Source of the DNA: Chryseobacterium taiwanense
Lineage (GTDB): Bacteria > Bacteroidota > Bacteroidia > Flavobacteriales > Weeksellaceae
Direction of reading: 5' to 3'
Length of the DNA: 64,000 nucleotides
Assembly: GCF_000813825.1 (NCBI RefSeq)
Contig: NZ_JWTA01000005.1
Coordinates: forward strand, 186,001-250,000
Part shown: positions 62,661 to 64,000 of the stretch, piece by piece
Position numbering within the stretch: the stretch's first letter is position 1
Layout: each line of letters opens with the position of its first letter
Made by a program: the position numbers and the translations under genes
Notes under the pieces: generated by a model
What the model was told of the DNA's origin: nothing
Database searches by the model: none
The model's input: only the letters and a program-made list of their open reading frames with translations

Positions 62661-64000
62661 TTATTTTACGATAAACTTCAGGGTAGAAACACCCAGTTTT
62701 AAAATATAAACTCCCTGTTCAAGATTTTTAATTTTAATTGAATTTCTACTGTTTTTAAAAGGCTGATTAATGGTTTGCATTAATTTCCCCTGAAGATTGT
62801 AGATCTCAGCTTTCTGAATACTTGCTGTATCCCCTTTTACAAAAATCTCCTGATTAGAAATCGGGTTCTGAGAAATTTGTAGAGGTGTATTTTCTGTAGC
62901 TAAAGTAGGTGTGCTACTTGCCATTCTTGAAGTTCCGCCGTAGCAAGTCCAGCTTAGATTATCAAGAGCTACTCGGTTACTGGTTGAGCTATTTACTAAG
63001 CTTACCGTTACATTTTCTGAAATATTGATATTGCTGATTGTAGTCGTAGTCGATGTTGTGCTATAAGGAATTGTTCCTACAGATACACCATTTACCAGAA
63101 CATTAAACGTTCCGCTTGTACCTGTAAATTTCAGCTGAGTAGTTACTGTAAGTGAACCAATTCCGTTGGCAGAAGAACTTGAAGTTAAAGATCCATCTCT
63201 TACAGTAATTGCTTTGGTAGAGATTGTTTGGTCTGTTCTTGCATCAGTAGCAGTCCATGTAATCCCTCCGTTAGTCCACGTTCTTGTGGAATAAGATGAT
63301 GAACTTACAGTAGGAATTGTTTCAAAAGTTTCACTCACACAATTAGTAGGTGGAGTTACCGTTCCTGTTGTTGTGCCCGAAACGGTTGAACTGTTTGCAG
63401 AAGGATTTCCGGCTGCATCTTTTGCTACCACATAGAAACTGTAAGTAGTAGAAGCTGATAATCCTGAAATTGTTGCAGAAGTTGAACTTACCGTCGTTTT
63501 CAGACTTCCGTTCATATAAACATTGTAAGAAGTTACGCCTACATTATCCGTTGAAGCACTCCATGAAAGAGAAATACTGTTTGTTGTAGTTCCCGAAACT
63601 GCCAATCCTGTAGCTGTTGTTGGAGCTTGTGTATCTGTTGTCGGCTGTTGAGAACCCCAAATTGAATCCACATATGTCGGATTATCAATAAAAGGATTTC
63701 TATTCCCTTGGTATGCATATGAAGCATTGTTTCTGTTGATTTCTGCCTGAGAAACAGGATCTTGATTATGCCAAGCCAGTAAAACATTCAGTTCCCAAGT
63801 CTGTAATCCCGGATAAGTAGAACTTCCCAGCATGTTTCCTGTAGTGAAAGTCGAAAGTTTGCTTTGATAACGAGTCACAAAATAAAAAATCATTCTCGCT
63901 ACATCTCCTTTGAACTCATCAATAGGCTCAAAAACAGTTCCCGAATATCCTGAAGAAGTGGAGTTTCCAAGTTTTGAACCGTTTTTAGAGGTAAAAGTTG
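62661..64000 (-). CDS. T9SS-exported endonuclease I with fibronectin III and sorting domain (5' end beyond window)
   Basis: The frame from the right edge (64000) to 62661 is open without a stop, and about 35 additional residues lie upstream of the first in-frame ATG at 63893. KTGSKLGNSTSSGYSG and EPIDEFKGDVARM precede MIFYFVTRYQSK, the Endonuclease_1 signature, followed by LAWHNQDPVSQAEINRNNASYAYQGNRNPFID. Next come a fibronectin type III domain (PTTATGLAVSGTTTNSISLSWSAS), a beta-rich domain and a type A T9SS sorting signal (ISQNPISNQEIF... ending LKFIVK). Likely a secreted nuclease. The signal peptide lies outside the window. Confidence 0.88.
   Translation of the reverse strand, partial: TFTSKNGSKLGNSTSSGYSGTVFEPIDEFKGDVARMIFYFVTRYQSKLSTFTTGNMLGSSTYPGLQTWELNVLLAWHNQDPVSQAEINRNNASYAYQGNRNPFIDNPTYVDSIWGSQQPTTDTQAPTTATGLAVSGTTTNSISLSWSASTDNVGVTSYNVYMNGSLKTTVSSTSATISGLSASTTYSFYVVAKDAAGNPSANSSTVSGTTTGTVTPPTNCVSETFETIPTVSSSSYSTRTWTNGGITWTATDARTDQTISTKAITVRDGSLTSSSSANGIGSLTVTTQLKFTGTSGTFNVLVNGVSVGTIPYSTTSTTTTISNINISENVTVSLVNSSTSNRVALDNLSWTCYGGTSRMASSTPTLATENTPLQISQNPISNQEIFVKGDTASIQKAEIYNLQGKLMQTINQPFKNSRNSIKIKNLEQGVYILKLGVSTLKFIVK

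Noticed and set aside
1..64000. tRNA or rRNA genes
   Set aside because: No T-loop GTTCGAATC-type box with flanking stem or rRNA-like stretch was recognised by eye.

Overview
The window comes from a low-GC member of the Bacteroidota, most likely a Flavobacteriia of the Chryseobacterium/Elizabethkingia type. The evidence is gliding genes gldB and gldC next to nadE, several proteins with type IX secretion (T9SS) C-terminal sorting domains, a SusC/SusD pair, a PafA-type alkaline phosphatase whose active-site spacing matches the Elizabethkingia enzyme, a Bacteroidota-type Hcp (TssD), and many promoters with the -7 element TAnnTTTG. No tRNA, rRNA, CRISPR array or classical IS transposase was seen.

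Layout. 1-12.4 kb: the end of an AsmA-like gene, a GH92 alpha-mannosidase, mrp and a NifU-like Fe-S gene, a large T9SS choice-of-anchor I protein, an SDR-like gene with a small coupled ORF, and ppx and ppk1. 12.7-20.5 kb: dnaK, a SusC/SusD pair and a thioredoxin-like gene. 21-25.5 kb: a nucleoid-associated protein, a long repeated leader and a SprB-repeat surface protein. 25.5-34 kb: a minus-strand cluster of an amidohydrolase, a porin, a dicarboxylate symporter and sdhCAB, with mdh divergent from it, which reads as a C4-dicarboxylate uptake and oxidation locus. 34-39.4 kb: an AraC regulator, an S41 peptidase remnant, hypothetical genes and pafA. 39.4-43.7 kb: two overlapping TPR/membrane regulators and a frameshifted T9SS protein.

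43.7-48.6 kb: a barnase-archaemetzincin-barstar set, nadE, two GNAT genes, gldB and gldC. 48.6-55.3 kb: a trans-sulfuration enzyme, small enzymes, a GIY-YIG gene enclosed by inverted repeats (a likely small mobile unit), a Sua5/TsaC gene and cca. 55.4-59.3 kb: a cobalamin riboswitch with a BtuB-like receptor, cytidine deaminase and an old yellow enzyme. 59.3-64 kb: small membrane proteins, an orphan hcp with a paired upstream operator, an A+T-rich DUF6119-like gene split at an A-run slippery sequence, and a T9SS endonuclease I cut by the window edge.

The points most worth a second look are the GIY-YIG/inverted-repeat unit, the barnase-metalloprotease-barstar set, the DUF6119 frameshift at A_AAA_AAG, the tandem leader before the SprB-repeat gene, and the paired palindromes before hcp. 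Family assignments rest on reading motifs by eye; no database search was run.
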